A stretch of DNA of 64,000 nt from Uloborus plumipes (GCA_038373865.1 JAXGGA010005188.1:1-64000); one strand, 5' to 3'; positions 23,103-35,579 are shown, counted from the stretch's first letter. Notes: generated from the sequence alone by a model not told the origin. Program-made: numbers and translations.

Positions 23103-25186
23103 GGTTACGTTCATATGATTTAATGAGCTCTGCGTCGATGTTTGTCTTAACCAATGTGCTTTGAATAATACCCCAGTCATTTTAACACATAGTGGAACTT
23201 TACACCACAGACTAAAAATGAATAGACCGCGCATCTCCCGATGAAACAGTGGATGTCAGTAGCGCTAAGATATGTCACGTGATCTACAACGAAATCCTCT
23301 CTTTCTCTCTGACGATCTGGCGCGTTAAAATTTTTGGCGATCATTTGCAAGCTGCTGGTAGACAAATGCTTCCTTGCGCTTTCCGATCGCTCGATCATTC
23401 CGATAGCTTTGCGAGACATTTGTTTATTTGCTGCTTGCAAGTTTCATCTCCGACAAACAATCCATGGCACAAAATAGAAAAATAGAATTTTCTACTTGTT
23501 TCAAATTAGGTTTCAAAAGTTTTTTTTTCGGGGGGGGGAGGAAGAGGTGGGATGCACCAAGTATAGTTTCAAAAAAGCGATTTCAAAACTTAAACTTTGA
23601 AGGTTTTGAGCGATATTTAAAAAGAGCAACATTTATCAAAAATCCAGGGTGATATGCATTACTGTTTGAAAACAGGCAACATGCCGGAACTCTCTACCCC
23701 CCCCCCACACACACACACAGAGATAAAAATTCTGACGGATCTTATACCAGCATTTGTCAAAGGGTGTTTTTATTTTAACACAAGTATCTATTTACCTTTT
23801 AATCTTCGCAAAATATACCACTTTCATTAAAATCCTTAATGAACATGTACTTCGAAAAGAAAAAAATTTGCTCAAATATTAGTTCTTAAAATTTATATTT
23901 AGAATATTAATTTGTATGTAATATTCATAACGATATCCCACGAGAAAGGGACACTTCTCAAAATAGTTTTGAAATCCTCTCTCGATCTGTAATAAATACT
24001 AAAATTGGCTAAACTTTCATCAGGTGGTAGGCACTGGCCCCTATGTGGGGGGAGGCGGGGGGGGGGCTCAAGTCCTCTCTTAGAAACTAGAATTCTCTAA
24101 CTTTTAGTACAATTTGTTAAAAAAAATCATAACTTTTTCAACCATCAATCAATAAGTAACTAAAAAAGCCAAAATTAAATAACTTTAATCTTCACTGAAA
24201 CTTCTTTACAGGAACAAAATATCCTGCTAAGCTGTTGGAAAACTATCTGAGACTCCCCCTCCCCCCGCCCGAAATTGCGAGAAATAATCTTTAAAAAAGC
24301 CGTTGCTTTACGTATGTACAAACAATTGATAATTAGTTACACATAGTTCAGTAGAGAATGAATAAAAAAACGTCATAAGTAGGGGAGGTGATTTTTTAAA
24401 AATGCAATTTTTGAGACATGCCCTTTCATTCTGCTTGTGCGGTATAAGGTCGTACCGACAGATGAATAGTGCAAAAAGGTCGAATTACGAAAAATAGAGT
24501 ATTTCACTTTTGCTGTAACTTTTTCCAGAAAGAAAGGGCAAATACTTCTAATTGAATAAAATGTTTAAATGGTAATTTAATGGCATTTAAATCAAGGCTT
24601 TACATTCCCCACAAACTATGCAAAAACATTAACTTGTTGAAATAGAACTTATTAAAGTCACAGATTTATTCTATCGGTGAAGATATAGATTTCTTTTCAT
24701 TCTGTGTGATCAAAGATAGCAAGCGAAAACGCTCAACTAAAATTGTTAATTTTGTTCATAAAATGTTACTCGCCAAAAAAATGATAAAAATCTTTCCAAC
24801 TCTATTTTTAACAATTAAAGCAAGAGTTTTGAAAATAACTGAGATATTATTACAGACTAAACTTACCTATGGAATGTTATTGGTCCTCCCTTGACCGATT
24901 TTTCTTTGCATCCAAATGCACAACATTTAGAAACCATTTTATCTCAAAACAACAGTTCATCTCCATAGAAGTGCATGCTATGATCCGCTGCGGTGGTTGT
25001 AGATCACGTGGTTAAAGCCAGGTAGGTTCTGGCGGCGGAAAGGTTACCACACACTCTCTCTATGTATCTTAACTCTGTGCTTTACACAGTCTACGTGAAA
25101 ATTTCCTCCAAAAGTTTGGGTTTTCTTAAAATCGGAACAGCTTACTCCTGATGATGTCACGTTTTATCCATTACCAATGGTTACCT
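23103..25186. other. Intronic DNA, nothing firmly recognised
   Basis: The 23220-23470 stretch is GC-richer and open on both strands, but shows no family motif or splice context that I trust. Simple tracts include a CA run near 23708 and poly-G/poly-C runs near 24060 and 24257. Confidence 0.35.
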
Positions 25187-25188
25187 TA

Positions 25189-27147
25189 CACTGTAACAAA
25201 TGAATATTGTTTTTACAGTATAATACAGCTAATTTTCTCTACTAATAATAAAGCTGAAGGTTTGTCTGTCTTTCTTGCTTTCTGTCTGTTACGCGCGTAG
25301 CGCCAAAACCGTTCGGTCGATTTTCATGCCACTTGGCACAAAATTAGTTTGTAGCATGTAGTTTTGCACCTCGAAGCGATTTTTCGAACATTCCATTTCG
25401 TTCTTTTTCTATTCGAATTCTTAGCGGAAATTCGATAAAATAGGGAAGAAATATTCCATACACATTTTCAAGTCTTATGTCATTCGAAAGCTTGAAATTT
25501 TCTGCACAAAATGATGTTTTTTCGAAGTTTCTACGATCACCAGGAGAGCTGTAACAATTGTTTTTAGAATTCCGGAATTCAAGGCTTATCTTCAGTAAAG
25601 CAAGCCAAACGATTCTAAAATGGTTAATGAAATGAATTATTTTATCAACGGAAATCAACTTTTAATGTTGTTACCATGGTTACGTTTTTATTTCGTTTAT
25701 TTGTTTCGTTCTTTTTCCATTAATAATTTTAAAAATGTACTTGTTTTTGTAGCAATCCAAACTCCAAGCCTTATTAAAATTAGTCAAATGAAATATAATA
25801 AAATCGTGATAAGATGGCACCTGTCAATCAAATGAGAAATCGAATCCTTTCTTTATAAAAGGTAGAGAAGGAAGAAACTGACACGTACCATTGTTGTGAG
25901 TTTAGAGATATTTTGGCTATCTGACGAGTTGTGTAGAAGAGGGAAACATTGTTTAACTAAATGAGGTCAAAAAAGAAACAACATGATAGTAAACCATTCT
26001 AAATTTATCGTCTGGCAAAACATATTTTATTTCCTTTTTTTTAATTTCAATATAAATTGTAGTAAATGGTTTGAGTGAACGAGTTTGGCTTTTAATTTAT
26101 CATATGCTGGTTGATGTTTGTCTATGTTTATTGTTTTTATTATCATGGTGAAGAATAATGCACGAAATTTCTATTATTTTGTTTTTGAAGGTAGGAAAGA
26201 AAACTTTCTTCTTCTTTTAATCTTTGGTAAGATTTCTGTGAGCAGCAAAATTGTTCTTATTTTCTCTTTTGGCTTATTTTTGTCCCCCAAGGGGGTTTTT
26301 ACCCCTTTTATGGGGTAAATCAGTGTTAATTTCAATGCAGACAAAAGTGATATGAATTGGCGCGACCACTTGGCGAAATATAGCCAAGCTTTTAGTCGCC
26401 AAGTGTTTGACGCCAATTTGGCGACATATCGCCAAGTTGGCAGCAAATTTGGCGAAAAAAAATATTTTTTTATTTTGGTTCAATTTGGCGCTATTGGCGA
26501 TATTTTGCGAAAAATCCACTGAATGATGTTAAAATCGGCGATGTTTAGGAGATTAATCAATGAAAAACATTTTTTTGCATTGTTTTGTGGCAAACTAGGG
26601 ATGTAAATGTTTGAATTGTTATCTTGCTCACTCCAAGCACTATTTTAGCACTTAAGGCATCTACTAAGAAATTTACACGTAAAAGGAAGTAGTGTGGGGT
26701 CCATGCCAAATTTTTATATCATTCTTTGAAAGAATTACAGTTGAATAACTAAAATAGAGTATTTTTTCTGCTATATCAATTTTTTACAAATGAATTTTTA
26801 ATTTTATACCACGGGCAAAGCCGTGCGGGTACCGCTAGTATAGTAATAAACTAAAAATTGCTAATTTTAAAATAATAAACTGTCAAATTTTTCATTTTAC
26901 AGTAGTAAACTGTAAAATTGTTAATTTTAGTTGATTACCGTGCATTTTACAGTTTTAAATTGTAACCTCTGCTGCCAGTATTATACTGTTGTTTTTATAG
27001 TATAATACAGCAACATTTTACGGCAATTAAGTGTAAACTTTTTTACTTCGCAGTAAGAAACTGTAAAAATGCTAGTTTTACAGTTTAAAACTGGAACCTC
27101 GACTGCCAGTATTATACTGTAAAAACAACAGTTCCTTTTTTGCAGTG
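25189..27147. mobile_element. CACTGTAA-type MITE split by a Helitron
   Basis: The two halves (25189-25235 and 26839-27147) begin and end with CACTG and CAGTG, flanked by TA (25187-25188, 27148-27149). They share the subterminal string TTGTTTTTACAGTATAATAC in inverted orientation. The interior is full of ACAGT/ACTGT motifs. A Helitron has inserted near the left end. The right end lies 72 bases before the last Ly6 exon. Confidence 0.7.
25236..26838 (+). mobile_element. Nonautonomous Helitron
   Basis: The 5' end is TCTCTACTAATAATAAAGC, a typical arthropod Helitron start beginning with TC. The 3' end is a hairpin (CACGG, loop GCAAAG, CCGTG at 26810-26825), nine spacer bases and a terminal CTAG followed by T. 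This is the standard Helitron terminus. No target duplication is made, as expected. A cluster of TTGGCGA/TCGCCAA motifs fills 26355-26520. No Rep/helicase is encoded, so movement would need a partner in trans. Confidence 0.82.
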
Positions 27148-27219
27148 TACACAGTTTTTTACAGCAAATGTCATAACTTAATTTCGAGAAAAATGATTTT
27201 TTTCGTTTTTATCTTCCAG

Positions 27220-27431
27220 AAACAGAAGTAGTTCGACGAACATGTACCTCCAACCTTCAAATCAACCTTTTCCTGGTCGACCACGTGTGTATGCTCGAAT
27301 CAGAAGGCAAGGGTCTAATGTGTTTCTGCGAAAGTGATGCCTGCAACTCTTCAAACCTAGTTCAAATTTCTTTGCAACTTCTTTGTGGTGCCTTTCTACT
27401 CCTCCATCTATATGCATCCTTTAAATCTTAG
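27220..27431 (+). CDS. Ly6/uPAR protein, last coding exon with GPI-anchor tail
   Basis: The acceptor is tttttatcttccag. With the single base left from the exon ending at 14924, the frame continues [14 protein letters not shown], passes [10 protein letters not shown] and ends the domain in [12 protein letters not shown]. The terminal CxCxxDxCN is the hallmark of Ly6/uPAR domains. It is followed by a hydrophobic tail ([20 protein letters not shown]) and stop TAG at 27429-27431, the arrangement of a GPI-anchor signal with a probable attachment serine or asparagine in NSSN. From exon 14778 on, eleven cysteines are present, with one more in EEECV of the candidate upstream exon. The intron between the halves is about 12.3 kb. 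Confidence 0.9.
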
Positions 27432-27930
27432 ACCCCCAATTCTGTTTCGAAGTCGAGGAAATTGATGCATTGCTAAAATGTAATGGACACTGTCAACTGT
27501 CGGAATCTTTTAAGTAAAAGGATCATTGTAGCTTTGTAGCAAAAGCTCGATAAAAAAAAAAACCACGTATCAGCAAAGAAATTATTTTTCACGACGATAC
27601 ATTTAGGCTGTGATTCTTACTGGAAAGTGTTTTGTAGTATGCGAGTATGATCATTACGAATCGTGTTAGCGCGGGGAGCTTGTATGATCAAAAGTTATGA
27701 TTTTTCTATCAACGTAACGTACGAGAAGGATGTCTTAAAGCAATTACAAAGCATAGTACGAATTTGATATTTTTTCAGCAAAGAAATTATTAGATTTATA
27801 TAAAAAAAATTTAAAATTAAATTAAGAAAAAGCAGGAATTTGTGGCATTCTATATATATTCCTGTATAAAAAATAAAGATTTGCTGCATAAACGTACGAA
27901 AAATAAAGCAAAATTTAGATCAATGTAATT
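27432..27930 (+). other. Probable 3' UTR of the Ly6 gene
   Basis: Noncoding sequence after the stop, with polyadenylation signals AATAAA at 27872-27877 and 27902-27907. The exact cleavage site is not visible. Confidence 0.5.
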
Positions 27931-29084
27931 TTTACAATTATTTCCGTTTTTCTCGACAAAATGCAGTTTAAGTGTTACGTTTTAACACGTTAAATCCTAA
28001 TTTTATCGCATTTATATTTTGGAAAGTTTTGCTTTCCAAAAAAATAAAATAATAAGACATAAAATAAGGAAAGAAAGAAGTAAAATTAAGAATCTTTCAA
28101 CCACCTTTTCATTCGATTAAAACTGTATAAATTTGAAAAGCAACATATTTATAATTTCATTATTTAAATGTAAAAAAAAAAAGACATTTTCATAAGTTTA
28201 AGCACAGGTGATTAAATTTATGAAAATGCCCTAGCATTTCATCTCAAAGTCCACGTCGTGAGGCAGCTCTAAAAATAATCCAATCTTTAATTAATGACAA
28301 ATAATCTTTAAGTATTAACACAATGAGAACATTTTTTAAACTGCAACATTACTTATACTTTAAAAGTAAAGCATCTCAAAACATCTAGCAGGCGAGCATA
28401 TCAATTTGATTTTACGAAAAAAATATTTCCGATATCAATGAAGTACATTCCTTAAACAGTTTTGATCTTCCATGCTTTGGACTCTACTAGTAACTATCTC
28501 AAAAAAGAAATTATTAATCGTAATAACAGTAACTACATTTGGCAGTTCTGTCTAACACTTAAACCGCGTTTTGACAGAGAACTATATGATTTTTTAAGAT
28601 TATAATTGCGTGTGTATATATGTGCATACGTAGAATACAGTCATTATATATACATTGTATGTATATATGACTGTATTCTATCAATTTTAAATTGTTTAGA
28701 CATGTACGTTGCTAGCAAGAGTGTGAAGTTTAATACGGGAATGAAAGTCCTATTTTCTGAAGAATTGTAAATATTTTACTAGTAGTTAATGGTATTTCAC
28801 CGCTATTTATAGAAATTATTATTGCTATTGATGTTATATTCTCTTAAAATCATGGTATTTGATTTTTTGCTATTCTAGTAGAAAATGGGTGTCCTGATTT
28901 TTCAAGGAAATTTAAAAGACGTTAAAATCGTCTTTACTTCTCATTAACTTGCAGAAACGACAACATATTTTTTATGAATTAGGATTTGTTTTAACATAAG
29001 AAATGTGTTCTATAAAATATACTTAGTAAAATGATTTTTAAAAACCGCTCTCTTCTTACTTGACTCTCAGAATGTTTTCTTACC
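27931..29084. other. Intergenic DNA with a long hairpin
   Basis: The only structure noted is a hairpin at about 28630-28681: AGAATACAGTCATTATATATAC pairs, with one bulge, with the complementary arm ending tatgactgtattct. Nothing else is recognised. Confidence 0.5.
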
Positions 29085-31385
29085 GGCTCATTCCACGTCA
29101 AATCGTCTAATTTAAATAGTCGGCCGTGCCGTCATGTCTCGGATTTTGTTCAATATTTTTTTACGGATAGATACCTATGAGATAAACTCAAATTAATTTT
29201 TAAAGATTTTTTGAATAAAAATTTAGGGTTGTAGAATTTTTTGAAATTTTGATTTTTTAGAATTTTTGCTTTTTTATTTTTGGTATGCATTTTGAAAAAG
29301 CTCTATAACTTACTCATTTTTCATTCAATTAAGCCAGTTTACGTATCATTTTAAAGTTAATTATTTTCTCCTTCAATATTGGTGACAAAAATGGGATTGT
29401 GAAAAATAGAATTTTGCCAATGGTCGTCTGAAGTCAGATTTTGTGTTTTTTCAATTGGTATGTTCAATACGTCATATCTCCGGAGTACCAACTAAGAACT
29501 GCCCAATTTTTTTTTCAGTGATGACAGCATCATATACTTTTTATGTATAAAAAAATAGAATGGTGTTTTTCGTTGTTTTGGAATAAAAAATTCAAGTGTG
29601 TTTTTTCAGTTGGTATGATCAATAGGTCATATCTCCGGACTACCAACTAAGAACTGCACGCAACTTTTTTTCTGTTATGACAACATCATACCTTTTTTAT
29701 GTATAAAAAATTGGGAGGGTGCTTTTTGTAGTTTTGGAATAAAAAAATGAAACGTGTTTTTTCAGTTGGTATGATCAATAGGTCATATCTCCGGATTACC
29801 AGTTAACAACTGCGTCATTTTTTTTTTACATAATGAAAACATCATGATGTTTTTATGATCAAGAAATTAGAACGAAGTTTTTTTGTTATTTTGAAATAAA
29901 AATATAACATGTTTTTTTTCAAAAAACTTTACTTTAAAATCAACTTTTGAAACTTAAATTTGAGATTCACTCAGCATCACTCGTCACAAGCAGATGAAAA
30001 TGTATCCTATTTATTACATTCAAATGATGGTAGTTTTATATTGTTCTATTGCTTGCATGCTTTGGTAGTGAAAAGTCGCTGCAGAATTATTTTACTCTTC
30101 AGTAATTATTTGCTAGCGACTCCATCTACCGATAGGAATTACGATAAAGTAAACTGAAATGTCTTTAAATATACTTTCATTCATAGTTTGACAAAGAAAG
30201 ACTCGCGAACTCTTGGTGGTTGGAAAAATTTTATATTTGGTTTCCATTATTCTGAAATCTACGTAACATTTTATAATTTGTTATCAAATGAAAGCATAAA
30301 AATTTCATGAATAGCAATCTTTATTTCTACGATGTTCCGACAGTGGCAACAAAAGGTTTTTCAAACACAGAAACCTTCTTCACTAATATAACCTTCGTGT
30401 CTAATGGCTTGAAGAAGTAATTCTCTCTGCTGCCTACTATTATTAAGGCTCTTTCATATCTTTGCTTTAAAAAATCTTCTTTTGCAACCACTTCCACTGC
30501 TGTAACGAAAAACATCTGTATCCCCTTTAATGTTTTGAGAGGCAAATTGAAATAGATCATGTACATTTAAAATCTGTCCTTCGAGAGTTCTTTGAAGACT
30601 TGCTCTTATTGCAAGCCGTTTTATTGTGCCCCCTACTCCATCGCATGCATTCTTGCCATGACTCGTGGCAAAGAAATGCCATTCAGCTGCCATGTCGTGG
30701 TCTTCCTTGTGATAGCATAGTTTTTTTTTTTTTTTTAATTTTACAGAGTTTTTAAACTTGTCGAAAACTTGATTTTCAAAGAAATTTGTTTCAAAAATTC
30801 AATATATTTTTTAAATTTCAGAACAACAAAAAACACCCTTCTAATATCTTGATCATAAAAAACATTATGATGTTTTCATTATAGAAAAAAAATTGGCGCA
30901 GTTGTTAACTGGTAATCCGGAGATATGACCTATTGATCATACCAACTGAAAAAACACGTTTGATTTTTTTATTCCAAAACTACAAAAAGCACCCTCCCAA
31001 TTTTTTATACTTAAAAAGGGTATGATGTTCTCATAACAGAAAAAAAGTGGCGTGCAGTTCTTAGTTGGTAGTCCGGAGATATGACCTATTGATCATACCA
31101 ACTGAAAAAACACACTTGAATTTTTTATTCCAAAACAACGAAAAACACCCTCATAATTTTTTATACATAAAAAGTATATGATGTTGTCATTACTGAAAAA
31201 AAAATTGGGCAGTTCTTAGTTGGTGCTCCGGAGATATGACCTATTGAACATACCAATTGAAAAAACACAAAATCTGACTTCAGCCGACCATTGGCAAAAT
31301 TCTATTTTTCACAATCTCATTTTTGTCACTAATATTGAAGGAGAAAATAATCAGCTTTAAAATGATACGTAAACTGGCTTAATTT
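29085..31385. mobile_element. Inverted-repeat element with CATTCCACGTCAA end and remnant protein frame
   Basis: The left arm starts GGCTCATTCCACGTCAAATC at 29085 and runs to about 29940. The right arm (about 30800-31385) is its reverse complement but stops at about 31385, so the outer 240 bases or so are lost. Each arm contains three tandem units of about 150 bases with the core GGTCATATCTCCGGAxTACCA. The spacer encodes the decayed protein described separately. Its end resembles that of the larger element at 41279-45674. Confidence 0.8.
30327..30693 (-). pseudogene. Remnant of a transposon-associated protein with FATSHGK...CDGVGGT motif
   Basis: Two overlapping minus-strand frames, separated by a frameshift at about 30540-30566, read AEWHFFATSHGKNACDGVGG then TIKRLAIRASLQR and, in the next frame, a block containing ENYFFKPLD. 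From memory, an xFATSHGKxxCDGxGGxxKR motif recurs in many uncharacterised arthropod and cnidarian proteins with a transposon-like distribution; I cannot name the family with confidence. It lies exactly in the spacer of the inverted-repeat element, so it is probably the C-terminal part of that element's own protein. No start or complete domain remains. Confidence 0.6.
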
Positions 31386-32980
31386 TGCACTGTATGCAAT
31401 TCTAATATTTAAGCCATTACATGCGGTGGTAGGTTAGTACTGACTAATATGTTCACATGAAAATAAAATTTTCTATTTATAATATTTTTTTATACTAGCA
31501 ACTTTTACATACAATATTTCTGACTATATCTCGTTTTATGACAAAATTTACCTTACATCCATTCCATGTGCCAAAAGCAGCAAAAAAAAACTGGCATCCT
31601 TTTTAAAATAATATATTTTGCATTTATATAGGAAGTAATAGCAACGCATTTTGTCGCTACAGGTTGGGAAAATTGGATGTGACTCAACCACAAAACTTTT
31701 TGGATGTTTTGATACGTTCTTCGTGGTTTAAAACCAGATAATTCGAATTACTATTTAAAAAGGATATATATTAAAAATAGCAAGCATACATACTTTTTAT
31801 ACTTAAATATTTTTTTTTGTACTTTAAAGGACTGCACAAAATTATTTAAATGCAAATTATTAGCATGTATCTCTACGATTAGAAAAAAAATCAAGAGGGT
31901 ATTTTTTTGTGAATATTAGAATTTATTGAAACCTGATATTAGTGTACTTAAATTTGCAACTGGAAGGTTTGTCTTCCGGATATATCTCTATTATCCAGTC
32001 TTCCGGAAATACAACCGGATCCTTTTTCTGTTGCAGTATTTAGTTAATGGAAGAAGATAGAGGTTTTATTTAAAATACATAAAACACCCTTATTATCTCC
32101 TACTAATTACTGCGAATATAAGAATGAATGAATATACCAATAATTTTGAATATTCGAAATATTCAATCAACCTTTATCGTTTTTCCCTTAAAAAAATATT
32201 AAACATGTCTCCCTCGTTCAAAATTACAAAAAATTAATAAACAAGTAAATAAAGTAATAAAAAAAAGGTAAAAAAAATATATATACATATTTGTCATGAA
32301 TTTTCTTGCTATTTTTAACGTAGTGAAAATATCTTCTTAAATTTTTCAAAGAGCCAATTCATTTTTTTAAATGGAATGTGTTCTATGCGATCAATCATAT
32401 CACTTTCAGATTAAAACAATATTTAGCTATACTAGAAGTGCCATAATGAAAAATTCTAACCTAATGTACCCTTTAAAATAGAAAGATATAACGACATAGT
32501 GGTGCTACGAAAAGCAGCTAACTTTTCGTAAACAAAAATTACATATACAATATTAATTTTACCGACTTTTTTTTCCTTTTGAAAAGGATGCAACAGCTAC
32601 GTTCCATCATTGAACTTCAACTAGTTTTTAGTTTTGTACTCACAAAATTCATGTTGAATACAATTTATGTTGAAACAAACATGAATTGATGTTGCATGAA
32701 ATAAAGGGTATGTTTCTGGCTTCATAGACCAATCATCTGTGGAGATACTGATGTCATCTTTCGCATTTTAATCAACAGCAGGTCCAAAATACGTCACTAC
32801 AAGAAGCTAGAATTGATAGACAAGCCTACAGTCTTTTTTTTTTTTTTTGCCCGAGTAGTTAACGGGTCCTAAGTCGGTTAGAACGACTATCGTTGAGAAC
32901 AAGAATTGGAAAATATACTGCATACGCATGTTTTGAGTTTACAAGGTTACGAAGTTATTCAATGAAAAAAAAAAAAAAAA
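31386..32980. other. Intergenic AT-rich DNA, nothing recognised
   Basis: No exon, RNA gene or transposon end was recognised; there are homopolymer tracts near 32836-32850 and 32963-32980. Confidence 0.4.
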
Positions 32981-33150
32981 GATGAGCTTCAGGAAACAAG
33001 CAACAGTAACAATGCAAAAAAGGTTTAAGCTTCATTAAGCAAGTAGCAGTACCGATACGGAAAAGTTTGGAGCATCAGGAAGCAAGCAGCAGTAACACTA
33101 AAAAAGTTATGAGTTTCGGGTGCAATCCGCAGTCACTATGTTCCATTATG
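32981..33150. repeat. Minisatellite, about 48-bp unit, four diverged copies
   Basis: Units containing GAGCTTCAGGAAACAAGCA and CAGTAACA recur at about 32983, 33030, 33078 and 33109 with drift (for example gagcatcaggaagcaagcagcag). It is not coding. Confidence 0.65.
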
Positions 33151-34119
33151 ACCGCTGCTTGCGTCCTGTAGTTCAAAACAGTTTGTTAACCAAAATGCAT
33201 GTATGCAGTATATTTTATTACTTCTACACATCTTTATATTATTCTTTTCAATTTAATTTTACATCAAATAAACATTTAGTAATTCACCTACCGTTTTGAA
33301 TCTCAGTCCTAAGCCGACGTTTCAAACATTTTTCAACCTTGTTAATAAAAACCTTGAAAAATCAGGACCTCATTTTGTGGACATATCTTTTATTAACATC
33401 GTACTCCTTCACATCAAAGTTCGATAGCATTCTATGCTCCAGTCCAAATTTTGCACTAACATTTGATACTTATAATTACTACAAATTGACATTTGCCAAA
33501 GGCAGAAATGATACTTATCAGTTTTAGATGATTTTTTTTATTTCTATATTTGGAGATATTATGTATTATAATTCGCGATTGAAGAGGTTTCAGATAATCA
33601 TTTGAAATTTTGTGTTTCATTGCATCACTTTATTCATGTTACACAGCATTAAATGAAAAATAATTTTTACAAAACTAAGTAAAATTATATCTACTCTATT
33701 TATAGAATTTTTAATGAAATTGTATATTGTTATTCATAAGAAATGTGTTTGTAAACAACCTTTGCCATTGCTAATTCGGCAGCTGTTTTGAAAAAATAGC
33801 TCGTGTTATGAAACTGCTTTCTTTTCAAAAAATAGCAACATTACAACATGTACAGCATATCCAAAGTTGTAAACAGATATAAAATTTATTGTATAAAATG
33901 TTGTGTAATTTGTAAAATCAAAATGAATTTTAAGACAAAAGGTATAAATTGAACAGAAGACTTAAAATGCAAAATAAATTTATTTATTTTATTTTTTAAA
34001 AAAATTATTCAGATAAATAAATAATTAAGTTATACCCAAATTCATTCAAATCTCATTGCTAACTATGACTTCTTAATCAAGTCGTAATGACAGACCATGA
34101 ATAAAATTGAATTTAAACA
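33151..34119. other. Intergenic DNA, nothing recognised
   Basis: AT-rich sequence without identifiable features. Confidence 0.4.
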
Positions 34120-34590
34120 CGACTTTCAATGGTCTTGAGCGTGAAATTACGGTTGTGGCGTGTAGAGTTTCACGTACCAATATCAAATTTAAACAACCGC
34201 ATTTTTTTGTGAATTACTTTTAAAGCCATTTGAAATAGGTTCTGAAGATCGTGGTACACGTTAATTCTTCGAGGGTTTGTGACGAGTTTCGAAACTATAA
34301 CTACGAGTATTTCATGAAGTGGCTCAATCATAACTTTCTTGCGGAGGGGGTTTGGTTAAAGGTCTTGAACGTGATATTACGGTTATGGTGTGCAGATTTG
34401 GGATACCGATATCAAGATCGTTTTTTTCTTAAATTATATTCAAAGCCATTTGAAATGAGATTTTAAGATCGTGATAAACGTTAATGACATCAGAATGTTA
34501 ATCTGTCACGAGTTTCAAATTTACGCAATCATATTCTTCTTAGGGGGAGGGAGTTGGTTCATATCAGTCCTTTTAAGTATATAATAACAT
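34120..34590. repeat. Tandem duplication, about 230-bp unit
   Basis: Two diverged copies (about 34125-34355 and 34356-34590) share GGTCTTGARCGTGAWATTACG, AAAGCCATTTGAAATRRG, and GATCGTGRTAMACGTTAAT in the same order and spacing. The 71-codon frame over the first copy is probably chance. Confidence 0.7.
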
Positions 34591-34780
34591 ACTAGGATTG
34601 GCAGTGTGGCTGACACAAAAGTATTCCAGCGGATGAGGTAGTTAAAACCCCAAATATTTGCATGTTTGCGCTCTGATGGTGGGTTTTTTTTTTTTTTTTT
34701 GGACTAGGGAACTGAAGAACGTTCTGTCAGGTTAATGAAAAATGGAACATTAATTCATTTAGCTTTGTCTTCTTGAACAA

Positions 34781-35579
34781 TTGAAGAGACAAGTGGATAA
34801 AGGTGATATGTGACAATTTTTTTTATTGCTAGAAAAAGCTTTCAAATTTTTTTTTTCTTTTTTTTAACCCTCGTGGGTTCCTTGGGGTCATATGTGACCC
34901 CAATGCAATTTCTGTTTAACATATCTTGTTAATCAACCATTTGTTTTTAATGGCATTTTGATGCTTTTATTCTTCTAGTTTTCTATTCAAAATAATGCTA
35001 TTATTGTGTTTTATTTTTCTCGAATTGCATTTTTTGCACACAAGACCCTTGGGGTCACTTCCCCAGAATGCCAAAAAAAGAGGACGTTGCAACTTTTTTC
35101 CAAGAGAACTGGACAGTAAATGCATCTAAAAATGTCATAAGTGTTTGAAATTCACTTGCAAAAACCATGTTTTTTCAGGTCTGTAATAGTTGTAAATAAA
35201 TCTACAGTTATTGTAAGTTTTGCTCTGAAATTTTAATTTTTAATTCATAAACTAAATTTTACTTAGATTGTGTCTTTTTATTTTTTTAGCATTAAAAAGT
35301 GTGTGAACTTAAATAATGCATGTAACATTCAATAATCATAATAAATTAATTAAAGGAAGCATTGGGGTCGTTTATGACCCCAAGGGTCTTGAGTGTAACT
35401 GAAATGGGAGGGACCCACGAGGGTTAAATGGATTTTTCTCAACTGGGTCATATTCTTAGTTACTAACCATTTCTGTGACTAAGGGGACATGATACTGATG
35501 GATTTATCACCTTCATCCACGGTTAAATATAAGTTTTAAAAATTGTCACATATCACCTTTATCCACTTGCCCCTTCAAT
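34781..35579. mobile_element. Inverted-repeat MITE split by a TTAA element
   Basis: The ends are TTGAAGAGACAAGTGGATAA and the near reverse complement of it (…TTATCCACTTGCCCCTTCAA), continuing inward with AGGTGATATGTGACAATTTT on both sides. A second copy of the right part lies at 63381-63485 (about 88 percent identical by eye), so this is a dispersed family. The TTAA element at 34868-35423 sits inside it. Confidence 0.65.
34868..35423. mobile_element. TTAA-flanked MITE (piggyBac-like)
   Basis: Perfect inverted ends, CCCTCGTGGGT and ACCCACGAGGG, are flanked by TTAA at 34864-34867 and 35424-35427. Subterminal TTGGGGTCAnnTnTGACCCC palindromes lie next to both ends, and CCTTGGGGTCACTT occurs once inside. 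There is no transposase. Confidence 0.88.

Noticed and set aside
23177..23485. Overlapping open frames on both strands in a GC-richer patch
   Set aside because: No domain, signal peptide or paired splice sites; openness on both strands suggests base composition only.
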